Of a stretch of DNA of 44,879 nucleotides, positions 34,526-42,610 are shown one piece after another. Source of the stretch: DATKQI01 sp035532755 (lineage in GTDB: Bacteria > Pseudomonadota > Alphaproteobacteria > Acetobacterales > Acetobacteraceae); NCBI GenBank assembly GCA_035532755.1, contig DATKQI010000301.1:1-44879 (forward strand). The letters are read 5' to 3'. Position 1 is the stretch's first letter, and every line of letters starts with the position of its first letter. The notes beneath the pieces were generated by a model. It had not been told where the DNA came from and did no database searches. It saw only the letters and a program-made list of their open reading frames with translations. A program made the translations under genes and the position numbers.

Positions 34526-35156
34526 ATCCGAAATGCGCCAGCAGATCCCCCACCTGGGGGGCGGACAGCAGACGTGGCGCCATATTCCGCAGCAGCAGGA
34601 ACAGCTTCGCTGCCTCCTCCAACTCCTCGGCCGCGTGGACGGCATCGGTCAGGCTCTGCCCGGACACGACGGGGCCGTGATTGGCCAGCAGCACGGCGCG
34701 TGCATGCCTGGCCGCCGCATGGATGGCAGGCTCCATATCGGCGTCTCCCGGCCGGTAATAGGGAATCACCGGCATGGAGCGGCCGATGCGCATGACGAAA
34801 TAGGGCGTGAGCGGCGGGATCGGGTTGTCCGCGTCCACATCCGGCAGGCAGGCAACGGCGCTGGCCATGGTGGAATGCAGATGCACCACCGCTCCGGCAT
34901 CGGGCCGGGCCGCATAGAAGGCGCGATGCATTGTCACCTCTTTCGACGGCTTGTCCCCGCCGATGTGCGTGAAGGAGAGATCGAGCCGTGCGAGCCGTGC
35001 CGGATCGAGCCGGCCGAGAGAGGAATTGGTGGGGGTGATCAGGTAGCCATCGGCAAGCCGCACGCTGATGTTGCCGGCGCTGCCTACCGAGAACCCCCGC
35101 GCGAACAGGCTGCCCGCCAGTTCCACCAGAAGCTGCCGAGTGTCGTTTTCGGTCAT
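34524..35156 (-). CDS. otnC: Class II aldolase, 3-oxo-tetronate 4-phosphate decarboxylase
   Basis: A 210-residue class II aldolase/adducin protein. The zinc ligands are His92, His94 (VVHLHSTMAS) and His160 (LLANHGPVVSG), with Glu73 (SKEVTMHRA) as the probable catalytic base; SAGNISVRL binds phosphate. Next to otnK, it fits OtnC, which decarboxylates 3-oxo-tetronate 4-phosphate to dihydroxyacetone phosphate in L-threonate/D-erythronate breakdown. Without that neighbour it could equally be an L-fuculose phosphate aldolase-like enzyme. The ATG at 35156 has AGGA 7 bases upstream; it starts 25 bases after the otnK stop. Confidence 0.87.
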   Translation of the reverse strand: MTENDTRQLLVELAGSLFARGFSVGSAGNISVRLADGYLITPTNSSLGRLDPARLARLDLSFTHIGGDKPSKEVTMHRAFYAARPDAGAVVHLHSTMASAVACLPDVDADNPIPPLTPYFVMRIGRSMPVIPYYRPGDADMEPAIHAAARHARAVLLANHGPVVSGQSLTDAVHAAEELEEAAKLFLLLRNMAPRLLSAPQVGDLLAHFG

Positions 35157-35181
35157 CACCAGGTCCTCATCACACCACGCT

Positions 35182-36444
35182 CTATGCGGCGAACGCCTTG
35201 AGGAAGAAATCAGGCGTGCCGAAATTGCCGGATTTCAGCGCCAGGAGCAGGTCCGGGCCGCTGCCCGAAGCCAGCGTCCAGGGCACGCCGGGATCAATTT
35301 CCGCACCGATCCGCAGCGACCGTACTCCAAGGCGCGAGACTACCGCCCCCGATGTCTCTCCGCCGGCGACCACCATCCGGCGCACCCCGCGCGCGACAAG
35401 TTCTGCGGCGATGGTCGCCATCGCCTGCTCCACCAGCTCTCCGGCTGCCTCGCGCCCGAGCTTGCGTTGCAACGCCGCCACCTTCTCGGGTGGGGCGGAT
35501 GCGGCGATCAGTACCGGTCGATCGCCCGAAAGGGATGCGGCCCAATCCAACGCCTGCCGTGCCAGTGCCGCGGCATCCGGGCGGGCGAGCGGATCAAGCT
35601 CCAGCGTCGGCAGATGCGCCCGGGCAGTGCCGATCTGGAACAGCGTGGCGCGTGAGCAGGACCCGGCAAGGATGGCTGCCGGGCCGTCGATAGCAGGCAA
35701 GGCGCCAGGATCAACGATCATCGGCAATGCGCCGGCGGCGCGGAAGCTTTCCGGCAGGCCCATTGCCACGCCCGATCCGCCGGTGATCAGCGCATGCCCG
35801 GCCGCTGCTTCGCCGATCGCGATCAACTGATCATCGCTCACCGCATCGACGATCGCGTAGCGTCGCCCCTGCTCCTTCAGGACGGTCATCGCCCGGCGGA
35901 TGGCCGCGGCCCCCTGTGCGACGACCGCATGGGGCACCAGCCCCACGGTGCCGTCGGTCTGGCGGGAAAGCACCCGCACCAGATTGGCGTCTGTCATCGG
36001 CGTCAGCGGGTGGTGCTCCATCCCGCTCTCGTTGAGCAAGGCGTGGCCGACGAACAGATGGCCCTGGTACACGCTGCGTCCGTTCGCCGGGAAAGCGGGG
36101 CAGGCGAGGGCGAAGCCGCAACCCAGCGCGTCGATCAGCGCATCGGCGACAGGCCCGATATTGCCTGCCTCCGTGCTGTCGAAGGTGGAGCAGTATTTGA
36201 AGAAGAACCGCTGACACCCTGCCGCTCGCAGCCACGCCAGGGCAGCCAGGCTGTCCGCCACGGCCGCGCGCACCGGCACGGTGCGGGATTTCAGCGCCAC
36301 CACCACGGCATCGGCCTGGGGCACGGGATCGTCGGGAAGCGGCACGCCGATCAGTTGCACGGCGCGCATGCCGTTGCGCACCAGCATGGACGCAAGATCG
36401 GTCGCCCCGGTGAAATCGTCGGCGATGCAGCCCAGCAACGGCAT
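35182..36444 (-). CDS. otnK: Four-carbon acid sugar kinase, 3-oxo-tetronate kinase (DUF1537)
   Basis: A 420-residue DUF1537 kinase. The N-terminal domain has GCIADDFTGATDLASMLVRNGMR and KYCSTFDSTEAGNIGPV; the C-terminal ATP domain has VLAGSCSRAT-type bases (ILAGSCSRATLFQI) and VVAGGETSGAVVSRLG, ending PWTLASGSGPDLLLALKSGNFG. DUF1537 proteins phosphorylate 3-oxo-tetronates and related acid sugars, and partner with OtnC-type aldolases. The ATG at 36444 has AAGGAA upstream; it is 11 bases from the glycosyltransferase stop. The pathway's dehydrogenase, ltnD, appears broken at 40596-41486. Confidence 0.88.
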   Translation of the reverse strand: MPLLGCIADDFTGATDLASMLVRNGMRAVQLIGVPLPDDPVPQADAVVVALKSRTVPVRAAVADSLAALAWLRAAGCQRFFFKYCSTFDSTEAGNIGPVADALIDALGCGFALACPAFPANGRSVYQGHLFVGHALLNESGMEHHPLTPMTDANLVRVLSRQTDGTVGLVPHAVVAQGAAAIRRAMTVLKEQGRRYAIVDAVSDDQLIAIGEAAAGHALITGGSGVAMGLPESFRAAGALPMIVDPGALPAIDGPAAILAGSCSRATLFQIGTARAHLPTLELDPLARPDAAALARQALDWAASLSGDRPVLIAASAPPEKVAALQRKLGREAAGELVEQAMATIAAELVARGVRRMVVAGGETSGAVVSRLGVRSLRIGAEIDPGVPWTLASGSGPDLLLALKSGNFGTPDFFLKAFAA

Positions 36445-36455
36445 GTGCGGTTCCT

Positions 36456-37499
36456 TCAAGTCTCCTGCTCCAAGGCCCGGATGAAGGCGGCGGCCTGATC
36501 CTTCCAGGACGGCAGCGCCTGCCCGGCCTGCCACGCCGCATCGCCCATCTCCCGGCGCAAATCGGCGCTGAACACCAGCCGCCGCATCGCCTTCGACAGC
36601 GCCTCATGATCGCCGGGGGGCGCCACGACGCCGGCTTCGGCCGGCACCAGGCTGCCCACGGCACCACCGCCGCAGATCGCGACCGGCAACCCACGCTTCA
36701 GCGCCTCGGCCACCACCATGCCGTAGCCTTCGTAATGGGTCGCGAGCGCGAACAGGTCTGCGGGTTGCCACGCCGCTTCCAGCGCCGCATCGACAAGCTC
36801 CCCGGTGAAATGGACCTGCCGGGCGATGCCGAGTTCGCTCGCCAGTGCGGCCAGATGGGCAGCATGGGCCGGATCGCGGTCCGCGCCGCCGACAATGGTG
36901 AGATGCCAGTCGAGATCGAACAGCCGCGCCATCGCGCGCAGCAGCACGTCGTGCCCCTTGCGCGGCACCAGCGTCCCGATCGACAGGATCGCGCAGCCGG
37001 TTCCACCGGAGCCTACGCTGCGCGGTGCATTCCCGGTGCCCGGCACCACCACGGCGATGCGTTCGGCTGCCACACCAAAATCGCGGGCAAGACGCTCGGC
37101 CGTGTCGGCGCTGGTCGTCACGACGCGATGCAGGCGGGGAAGAAGCGCATGCTCGATCGTCCGGAGCATTCCCCGTTCGGCATCCGGCAATCCGGTCTCG
37201 AGTGCGGTGGGGTGATGGATCAGGGTGGTGGCGCCGCGTGCCGCCAGCGCCTCGGCCATCGGTGCGAAGGCGGGCAGTGCGAGACCGTCGATCAAAGGGC
37301 GGGCATTATCCGGCAGCGCCGCCCAGGCCGTCAGCGCCGCGGCCTCGGTCGCGCCGTCGGCGAGCGGATGCCGGCCGGGCAATTCGATCACCTCGACGGC
37401 ATGGCCCTCCGCGCGCCACTCCGCGACCATCCGCCGGTCGTACACATAGCCACCCGAGACCGTGGCGAACGGTGCGGGGACGAACAAGGCAATCTGCAT
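36456..37499 (-). CDS. Glycosyltransferase, GT4-like (GT-B fold)
   Basis: A 347-residue GT-B glycosyltransferase. The N-terminal domain starts MQIALFVPAPFATVSGGYVYDRRM, with a helix/HHPT region, then the GT4-type C-terminal domain with ILSIGTLVPRKGHDVLLRAMARL, a TIVGGADRDP segment, VHFTGEL and the nucleotide-sugar motif EGYGMVVAEALKRGLPV at residues 257-272. The donor and acceptor are unknown. It lies between the flagellar genes and otnK, only 11 bases before otnK, so it shares a transcript with the acid-sugar genes. Flagellin or polysaccharide glycosylation are possible roles. Confidence 0.85.
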   Translation of the reverse strand: MQIALFVPAPFATVSGGYVYDRRMVAEWRAEGHAVEVIELPGRHPLADGATEAAALTAWAALPDNARPLIDGLALPAFAPMAEALAARGATTLIHHPTALETGLPDAERGMLRTIEHALLPRLHRVVTTSADTAERLARDFGVAAERIAVVVPGTGNAPRSVGSGGTGCAILSIGTLVPRKGHDVLLRAMARLFDLDWHLTIVGGADRDPAHAAHLAALASELGIARQVHFTGELVDAALEAAWQPADLFALATHYEGYGMVVAEALKRGLPVAICGGGAVGSLVPAEAGVVAPPGDHEALSKAMRRLVFSADLRREMGDAAWQAGQALPSWKDQAAAFIRALEQET

Positions 37500-37556
37500 C
37501 GGATCATCCGTTGCTGCGAACCATCGGCCGCCGGTACGAACGGCCTGCACGGAGTA

Positions 37557-37943
37557 TCAGACGGAGGCGGACAGCGCCACCGGGGCGGCGCGTCGGCCGG
37601 ATGCGAGATCCCCGGTTGCGCCATAGCGCGGTGCAGCGAGCGGCTGCGCCATCGCCCGTGCCACAGCGCCGATCACCTGTCCCTGCACAAGGATCGCGTG
37701 CGCCAGCAGGCGTTGATTCTCACTCGCAGCCCGCCGCAGCCGATCCGCGCTTGCGCGCACCGCTTCCCGGTCGGCCGGACAGGGTGGCGCGGCGGCGCAT
37801 GCGGTGGTGAAACCCTCCGCCGCGCGCTGCTTTTGCGCGAGCAGGGCACTCGCGCGCGGCAGATCGAGCGCGGCCAGGGCGGCGTTCTCCTCCTCCAGCG
37901 TCTCGATCAGATGCAGGGTTGTCGCCATCAGGTCCGGGGTCAT
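37557..37943 (-). CDS. Small helical flagellar-cluster protein (FlgN/FlbY-like)
   Basis: A 128-residue alpha-helical protein: LHLIETLEEENAALAALDLPRASALLAQKQ, an acidic-plus-coiled first half, then RRAASENQRLLAHAILVQGQVIGAVARA, then a Pro/Gly-rich end. The E-N-A-L and L-x-x-K-Q spacing resembles FlgN export chaperones and the FlbY-like proteins found after rod-binding protein genes in alphaproteobacteria. I do not claim a precise family. The start overlaps the rod-binding protein stop by four bases. Cytoplasmic, with no signal peptide. Confidence 0.65.
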   Translation of the reverse strand: MTPDLMATTLHLIETLEEENAALAALDLPRASALLAQKQRAAEGFTTACAAAPPCPADREAVRASADRLRRAASENQRLLAHAILVQGQVIGAVARAMAQPLAAPRYGATGDLASGRRAAPVALSASV

Positions 37944-38260
37944 CGGCTGGTCCTTGTCGGGGGCTGCTGTTCCTGGGCGCGCAGCATCTCCTGGAAGATC
38001 GGCTGCGCGAGGCCGAGGCCGCCTGCCGCGGCCATCCGCTTCGCCACGGCTTCGACCAGCATGGGCTGCCACATCGCCTCGCCCGCGCCGCCCCCGAACA
38101 GGCCGTGCGCGGTATCGACCGTGCTGAACATCGGCTTGAGCAACGATCCAAGCGCCATCGCCTCGAATTTCCTTGCCGCCGCCCATGCCTTGGCCACCTG
38201 GGCGGCGGGCAGGCTTGTGCCGGATGTCGGTATGGGCGGAAGTGGTGCGAGCGGCGGCAT
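37940..38260 (-). CDS. flgJ: Flagellar rod-binding protein (FlgJ N-terminal domain/CheL type)
   Basis: A 106-residue protein with only the rod-binding domain of FlgJ: KAWAAARKFEAMALGSLLKPMF, then GGGAGEAMWQPMLVEAVAKRMAAAGGLGLAQPI. The muramidase domain of enterobacterial FlgJ is absent, as is normal in alphaproteobacteria, where it is also called CheL. It helps build the rod in the periplasm. The start touches the flgI stop (TGATG). The extended N-terminal proline-rich segment may be the export signal. Confidence 0.85.
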   Translation of the reverse strand: MPPLAPLPPIPTSGTSLPAAQVAKAWAAARKFEAMALGSLLKPMFSTVDTAHGLFGGGAGEAMWQPMLVEAVAKRMAAAGGLGLAQPIFQEMLRAQEQQPPTRTSR

Positions 38261-39363
38261 CAGCGCACCACCAGGTCGGCCTGCAACGCGCCCGCGGCCT
38301 TGATGTTTTGCAGGATGCTGATCATGTCGCGCGGCCCCACCCCCAGCGCGTTCAGGCTGGCCACCAGATCGCGCAGCGTGATGCCGGATTTCACGATCGC
38401 GAGGCGGTGCCCCTTCTGCGTGTTCACCTTGATGCTGGTGCTCGTCACCACTTGCGTCGTGCCGTTCGACAGTGGCCCCGGCTGGCTGACCTGGGGGGTG
38501 TTGGTCACCCGGATCGTCAGGTTGCCCTGCGCGATCGCCACGGTGCTGACCCGCACATCCGCCCCCATCACGATGGTTCCGGTCGCCTCGTCGATCACCA
38601 CCACGGCCGGGGTATCCGGGAAGACCTGGAGATCCCCGATCCGGGCGAGCGTATCGACCACGGCGCGCCCGGCAAGGTTCACCGCCACGGTGCGCGGGTC
38701 GGCCGCATGCGCCACTCCGCCGCCGAGCGCGCCGTTGATCGCGCCCGCGATCCGTTCGGCGGTGGTCAGATCCGGGTTGCGCAGCGACAGATCGACCTGT
38801 GGATGCGCGCTCAGCCGGTAATGCACCTGCCGCTCGACGATCGCGCCGTTGCTGATCCGTCCCGCGGTCGGAATCCCCCGGGTGAGCGAACCGCCGGGGC
38901 CGGCGGCCGAGATGGCGCCGGTGGCGAGCGCGCCCTGGGCCACCGCATAGACCTCGCCGTCGGCTGCCAGCAGCGGGGTGACGAGCAGTGTGCCGCCCGA
39001 GATGTTCGTGGCATCGCCAAGTGCCGACACCGACACGTCGATGCGGGTGCCGCTGCGGGCGAAGGCGGGCAGGTTCGCCGTTACCATCACCGCGGCGACG
39101 TTCTTGGTCTGCAACTGGGCGGAAAGGTCGCGCACGTTCACCCCCAGCCGTTCCAGCATGCCGATCAGCGATTCGCGGGTGAACACGGCGTTGTTCAGCC
39201 GGTCCCCGGTACCGTTCAGCCCCACTACCAGCCCGTAGCCGACAAGCTGGTTGTCCCGCACGCCCTCGACATCGGTGATGTCCTTGATGCGCACCTGGGC
39301 CGCCGCCGGCAACGGGGCCAGCAGGCCGATCAGCACGGCGAAGAGGCATGGCAGACATTTCAT
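38260..39363 (-). CDS. flgI: Flagellar P-ring protein
   Basis: A 367-residue FlgI with a Sec signal peptide (about residues 1-22, ending AAA-Q). Family blocks are RIKDITDVEGVRDNQLVGYGLVVGLNGTGD, ESLIGMLERLGVNV, KNVAAVMVTANLPAFA-R-G, IDVSVSALGDATNISGGTLLVTPLL and the C-terminal DLVASLNALGVGPRDMISILQNIKAAGALQADLVV. It assembles the P ring around the rod in the peptidoglycan. It leads flgJ and the FlgN-like gene on the minus strand and is divergent from fliX, as in Caulobacter. Confidence 0.95.
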   Translation of the reverse strand: MKCLPCLFAVLIGLLAPLPAAAQVRIKDITDVEGVRDNQLVGYGLVVGLNGTGDRLNNAVFTRESLIGMLERLGVNVRDLSAQLQTKNVAAVMVTANLPAFARSGTRIDVSVSALGDATNISGGTLLVTPLLAADGEVYAVAQGALATGAISAAGPGGSLTRGIPTAGRISNGAIVERQVHYRLSAHPQVDLSLRNPDLTTAERIAGAINGALGGGVAHAADPRTVAVNLAGRAVVDTLARIGDLQVFPDTPAVVVIDEATGTIVMGADVRVSTVAIAQGNLTIRVTNTPQVSQPGPLSNGTTQVVTSTSIKVNTQKGHRLAIVKSGITLRDLVASLNALGVGPRDMISILQNIKAAGALQADLVVR

Positions 39364-39391
39364 GGCAGGCAGCCCCGCGCGTGGTCCGAGA

Positions 39392-39415
39392 ACCGCATCG
39401 TTAATGTTTTGCGGT
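39392..39415. promoter_or_regulatory. Inverted repeat and CtrA-like half-site in the flgI-fliX divergent region
   Basis: ACCGCA at 39392-39397 and TGCGGT at 39410-39415 are perfect six-base arms with 12 bases between. The spacer holds the only AT-rich patch between the two genes. Read towards flgI it includes TTAACGAT, seven of eight bases of the CtrA half-site TTAACCAT. CtrA control of early flagellar genes is known in alphaproteobacteria. The other bases of 39364-39575 show no gene. Confidence 0.4.
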
Positions 39416-39575
39416 CATCCTGCCGGCCATCACGCAAGGCCCGTACCAGTGTTGTCGGCGGCACGTGCCAAGGTTTCGGGGAGGTCTCCGGCGTTGGCCG
39501 GGCTGACGGCCCCGGCAGGAAATGCCGGTCGGCAGGATAAGGCAGCAAGGTCGGCTGATGGGAGGGGCCGGGTTC

Positions 39576-40016
39576 ATGACGGTTATTGGCGGGATCGGGC
39601 GCAATGGAGGCGTGGGCCGTCCGGCGGGCCCGGCCGGGCCCGGCCGGTCCGCCGGCGCGGCCTTCACCATGTCACTGGTGACGGAGGAGGCCGGATCGGC
39701 CCTCGCCGCCACGGCCGCGGCGCCGCCCGCGGCACTGTCCGGGATGCTCGCGCTGCAGGAGGTGGAATGCGCCGGGTCTGGCGACCGGGCCGCCCGGCGG
39801 CATGGCCAGGCCATCCTGCGGGAGTTGGCCCATCTTCAGCACGCACTGCTGTCCGGCGGTACCGATCCGGCCGCATTGGCCCGGCTGGCCGACCTCGCGA
39901 GCCTCCTGCCGGAGGCGGCCGACCCGGGCTTGGCGGCGGCAATACGGGCGGTTGCGTTGCGGGCCCGGATCGAGCTGGCGCGGCGGGAGATAAATCCTTC
40001 CATGTCAGCTTCTTGA
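39576..40016 (+). CDS. fliX: Class II flagellar assembly regulator FliX
   Basis: A 146-residue FliX. The start MTVIGGIGRNGG is the usual short hydrophobic beginning, a Pro/Gly/Ala-rich linker follows, then the conserved LALQEVE, RRHGQAILRELAHLQHALLSG and DPGLAAAIRAVALRARIELARRE helices. FliX is peculiar to alphaproteobacteria, where it links early flagellar assembly to FlbD-driven transcription. GGAGGGG at 39561-39567 supports the ATG at 39576 over in-frame starts further upstream. It is divergent from flgI. Confidence 0.87.
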   Translation: MTVIGGIGRNGGVGRPAGPAGPGRSAGAAFTMSLVTEEAGSALAATAAAPPAALSGMLALQEVECAGSGDRAARRHGQAILRELAHLQHALLSGGTDPAALARLADLASLLPEAADPGLAAAIRAVALRARIELARREINPSMSAS

Positions 40017-40033
40017 ACCTGCCTGATGCACCC

Positions 40034-40062
40034 TTGGCGCGGCTCGACGCCGCCGCTATAAG
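40034..40062 (+). promoter_or_regulatory. Promoter of dksA
   Basis: CTTGGCG with TTGGCG at 40034-40039, a 17-base spacer and TATAAG at 40057-40062, preceded by C, reads as the alphaproteobacterial housekeeping promoter CTTG-N17-CTATA. It lies 94 bases upstream of the dksA start and shortly after the fliX stop. Confidence 0.65.
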
Positions 40063-40156
40063 CCGCCGCGAGGACACTTCCGGGGTTGCGCCGCGGAGGT
40101 GGCCGGTGAGGGGACGCTGTGCCGCGTCATCCCGCCCAGACGGAGGATCGTCGCGC

Positions 40157-40573
40157 ATGTTGGTGACCCTGCCCCCTGATTATCGGCCCTCAAGTGCCGA
40201 AGAATTCATGAATCCCCTCCATGTCGAATATTTTCGCACGAAGCTGCTGCGCTGGCGGGCTGAACTGCTGCGGGAGGCGGACGGAACGCTCGCCAGCCTG
40301 TCCGAAGGGGGCATCCACGAGGCGGACATCACGGATCGGGCCAGCGTAGAGACAGACCGGGCGCTGGAGCTGCGCACCCGGGACCGTGCCCGCAAGCTGA
40401 TCTCCAAGATCGACCAGGCGTTGCTGCGCATCGAGAACGGCACCTACGGCTTCTGCGAGGAAACCGGGGAGCCGATCGGCCTGAAACGGCTGGAGGCCCG
40501 ACCGATCGCCACCCTGTCGATCGAGGCGCAGGAACGGCACGAGCGGATGGAGCGCGTCCACCGCGACGATTGA
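40157..40573 (+). CDS. dksA: RNA polymerase-binding transcription factor DksA
   Basis: A 138-residue DksA. The coiled-coil tip motif DxxDxA is present (Asp57, Asp60, Ala62), followed by the long helix and the globular end GTYGFCEETGEPIGLKRLEARP and ATLSIEAQERHER. The four zinc cysteines of E. coli DksA are reduced to one (Cys100); the other positions are Thr, Ser and Ala. That is common in alphaproteobacteria and means function without zinc, or tolerant of oxidants. DksA binds the RNA polymerase secondary channel and, with ppGpp, adjusts rRNA and amino-acid promoters. GGAGGA lies 9 bases before the start. Confidence 0.93.
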   Translation: MLVTLPPDYRPSSAEEFMNPLHVEYFRTKLLRWRAELLREADGTLASLSEGGIHEADITDRASVETDRALELRTRDRARKLISKIDQALLRIENGTYGFCEETGEPIGLKRLEARPIATLSIEAQERHERMERVHRDD

Positions 40574-40595
40574 ATCCTGTCCACTGGAGCAATCC

Positions 40596-41486
40596 ATGCC
40601 CCGAACCGCCTGCGTCATCGGCCTCGGCTCCATGGGGGGCGGTGCGGCGGCGTCGTTGCTGCGCCAGGGTTTCGCCGTCCGCGGAGCCGATCCTTCGGTG
40701 GAGGCACGGGACAGGCTCGCCGCGGCGGGCGGCGTGCCCTGCACCACCCCGGCGGAGGCGGCGCGCGGAGCCGACGCGGTACTGGTTTTCGTGGTGAACG
40801 CCGCGCAGACCGAAACCGCCCTGTTCGGCGCGGATGGCGCGGCCGCTGCGATCGGTTCCGGCGCCGTGGTGCTGGCCTGCGCCACCGTTCCGCCGCTGTT
40901 CGCCGAGGAACTGGGCCGCCGCCTCGCCGTCATGGGTGTTCCGCTGCTGGATGCCCCGGTTTCCGGCGGCCCGACCAAGGCCGCGACCGGAGAGATGACG
41001 GTGATGGCTTCCGGCAATGCCTAAGCCTTCGCCCGCGCCGAACCCTTCCTCGACGCCATCGCGACCAAGGTCTATCGCCTGGGGGACGTACCCGGCGCCG
41101 GATCGCGGGTGAAGATGATCAACCAGTTGCTCGCAGGCGTTCACATAGCCGCGGCAGCGGAGGCGATGGCCTTCGGCGTTTCCACGGGCATCGATCCGGC
41201 CACGCTGTTCGATGTGATCTCGAACAGCGCCGGGGCATCGTGGATGTTCGCCAACCGCGTCCCGCACATGCTGGAGGGCGACTATGCGCCCCGCTCGGCC
41301 GTCGACATCTTTGTGAAGGACCTTGGCATCGTGCTGCAAACAGGTGCCGCCATGACCTTTCCGCTGCCGATTTCCGCCGCCGCGCACCAGTTGTTCACCA
41401 TGGCCAGCGCACGCGGGATGGGGCGCGAGGACGATGCGGCGGTGGTGAAGCTCTACACGGACCCCGACCGGCTCAAGAAAGGGTGA
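40596..41486 (+). pseudogene. ltnD: L-threonate dehydrogenase-like gene split by an in-frame TAA
   Basis: The frame encodes a 3-hydroxyisobutyrate-dehydrogenase-family enzyme of the LtnD type: GLGSMGGGAAASLLRQGF binds NAD, LDAPVSGGPTKAATGEMTVMASG is the substrate loop, then GSRVKMINQLLAGVHIAAAAEAMAFG with the catalytic lysine in K-x-x-N, and the C-terminal helices. Codon 143 (41022-41024) is TAA, between MASGNA and AFARAEPFLDAIATK. The frame is otherwise intact for 153 codons beyond it, and a single change from GAA would explain the stop. A ribosome site (GGAG) is present. It is a nonsense pseudogene, a sequencing error, or read through. It follows dksA by 22 bases. Confidence 0.85.
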
Positions 41487-41507
41487 TCCAGCCCATCGGC
41501 TCCGTCG

Positions 41508-42512
41508 TCAACGAATGTTCTCCGGCCCGTGCAGCGAGAACGGCACAGCCATGTCGGTCGGCGGGGCGCTCAATCCGCACGCCGCTTGGAGCCATGACAG
41601 CGCCCGCCGTGCCTGAAGCGCCGGATTCTGGTCGATCACCAGATGGAGGCGGCCGGCGCGCAGCAGCGCGGCATTGGTAGGTGTCATCTCGTGCGCGACA
41701 TGGATTGTCGTATCAAGGTCGGCTGAGCCAAGCGCCTCGGCCGCCGCTGCAACGGCCCCGCCGGTATTGTAGAACCCAGCCAGCGCCGGATAGCCGGGTA
41801 GCGCGCTGCGAAGCCTTTCATGCGTGATAGCCGGGTCATCGTGGCCGATCAGGACCTTCCGCAAGGTCAAGCCAGGAGCGTATGTGGCAAGAGCCGAACG
41901 GAAGCCGGCCAGCCGCTCAGCATGGCCGCTGTAGGCCGGATCGCCACAAACCACCAGCACATCACCCCTCGCGGAGCTGGTGCGACTGATGAACCAGCCG
42001 GCGGCCCGCCCGGCGGCGAAATTGTCGATGCCGATATAGGCGATGCGCACGCTGCCGGGCAGATCAGTCACCAGCGTGACAACCGGCAGCTGCTTTTTGG
42101 CGGCCCGGGCGATCGCCATGCAGATATCGGGATCGTCTTCAGCGACCAGGGCGAGCCCCTGGGACACGGCCGCCGCCGCGTCGATGCACCGTACGAGGCC
42201 GGCCCGATCGCTTTTGTCGAGGAACGTGAGATGCAATGACACCGGGTACCCCGCCGCCGCCGCTTCGGTACGAAACGCTTGGCCGAGGGAGCGGAAGAAC
42301 GAGCTGTCGGATTGCACCAGGACTACATCGAAGCGCAACAGGCGACGCCAGGGGGCTGGCAGCACGCGGCTGGCGCCGAGCAACCGGGCTGCCTCCAGCA
42401 CGCGCCGTGCCGTCTCCGGCCGGACGCCACCCCGTCCGTTCAGAACGCGGTCCACCGCGGCGATGCCGAGCCCGGTGTGCCGCGCTATGTCTTCCAACCG
42501 TGCCCGCTTCAT
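41508..42512 (-). CDS. LacI-family transcriptional regulator
   Basis: A 334-residue LacI regulator. The helix-turn-helix occupies residues 5-45 (LEDIARHTGLGIAAVDRVLNGRGGV, then ETARRVLEAARLLG) and the rest is a periplasmic-binding-protein-like sensor with YIGIDNFAAGRAAGWFI and the GLTLRKVLIGHDD and YNTGGAV segments, the style of sugar or inositol sensors. It is divergent from the desaturase-Rieske pair and convergent with the broken ltnD (21 bases between them). A palindrome at 42535-42549 is a likely operator. Confidence 0.9.
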   Translation of the reverse strand: MKRARLEDIARHTGLGIAAVDRVLNGRGGVRPETARRVLEAARLLGASRVLPAPWRRLLRFDVVLVQSDSSFFRSLGQAFRTEAAAAGYPVSLHLTFLDKSDRAGLVRCIDAAAAVSQGLALVAEDDPDICMAIARAAKKQLPVVTLVTDLPGSVRIAYIGIDNFAAGRAAGWFISRTSSARGDVLVVCGDPAYSGHAERLAGFRSALATYAPGLTLRKVLIGHDDPAITHERLRSALPGYPALAGFYNTGGAVAAAAEALGSADLDTTIHVAHEMTPTNAALLRAGRLHLVIDQNPALQARRALSWLQAACGLSAPPTDMAVPFSLHGPENIR

Positions 42513-42534
42513 CGGAGTCCTGCCGGGGATGATG

Positions 42535-42549
42535 GTTTTTCATCAAAAC
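42535..42549. promoter_or_regulatory. Palindrome GTTTT-N5-AAAAC between LacI gene and desaturase gene
   Basis: Perfect five-base arms at 42535-42539 and 42545-42549 with TCATC between them, midway in the 98-base divergent region and in the only AT-rich part of it. Odd spacing differs from classic LacI operators with a central CG, but the place suits a repressor site acting on both genes. Nothing else is seen in 42513-42610 beyond a purine-rich ribosome site for the desaturase. Confidence 0.5.
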
Positions 42550-42610
42550 AGCCTTTGCCTGCAGGGATCAACCGGTCTTTGCTGGCCGGACGGGCGGAGG
42601 GGAGGGGTGA

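Noticed and set aside
39455..39480. Possible sigma54 promoter on the minus strand (TGGCACG)
   Set aside because: The -24-like element is present but no GC at the proper -12 distance; not supported.
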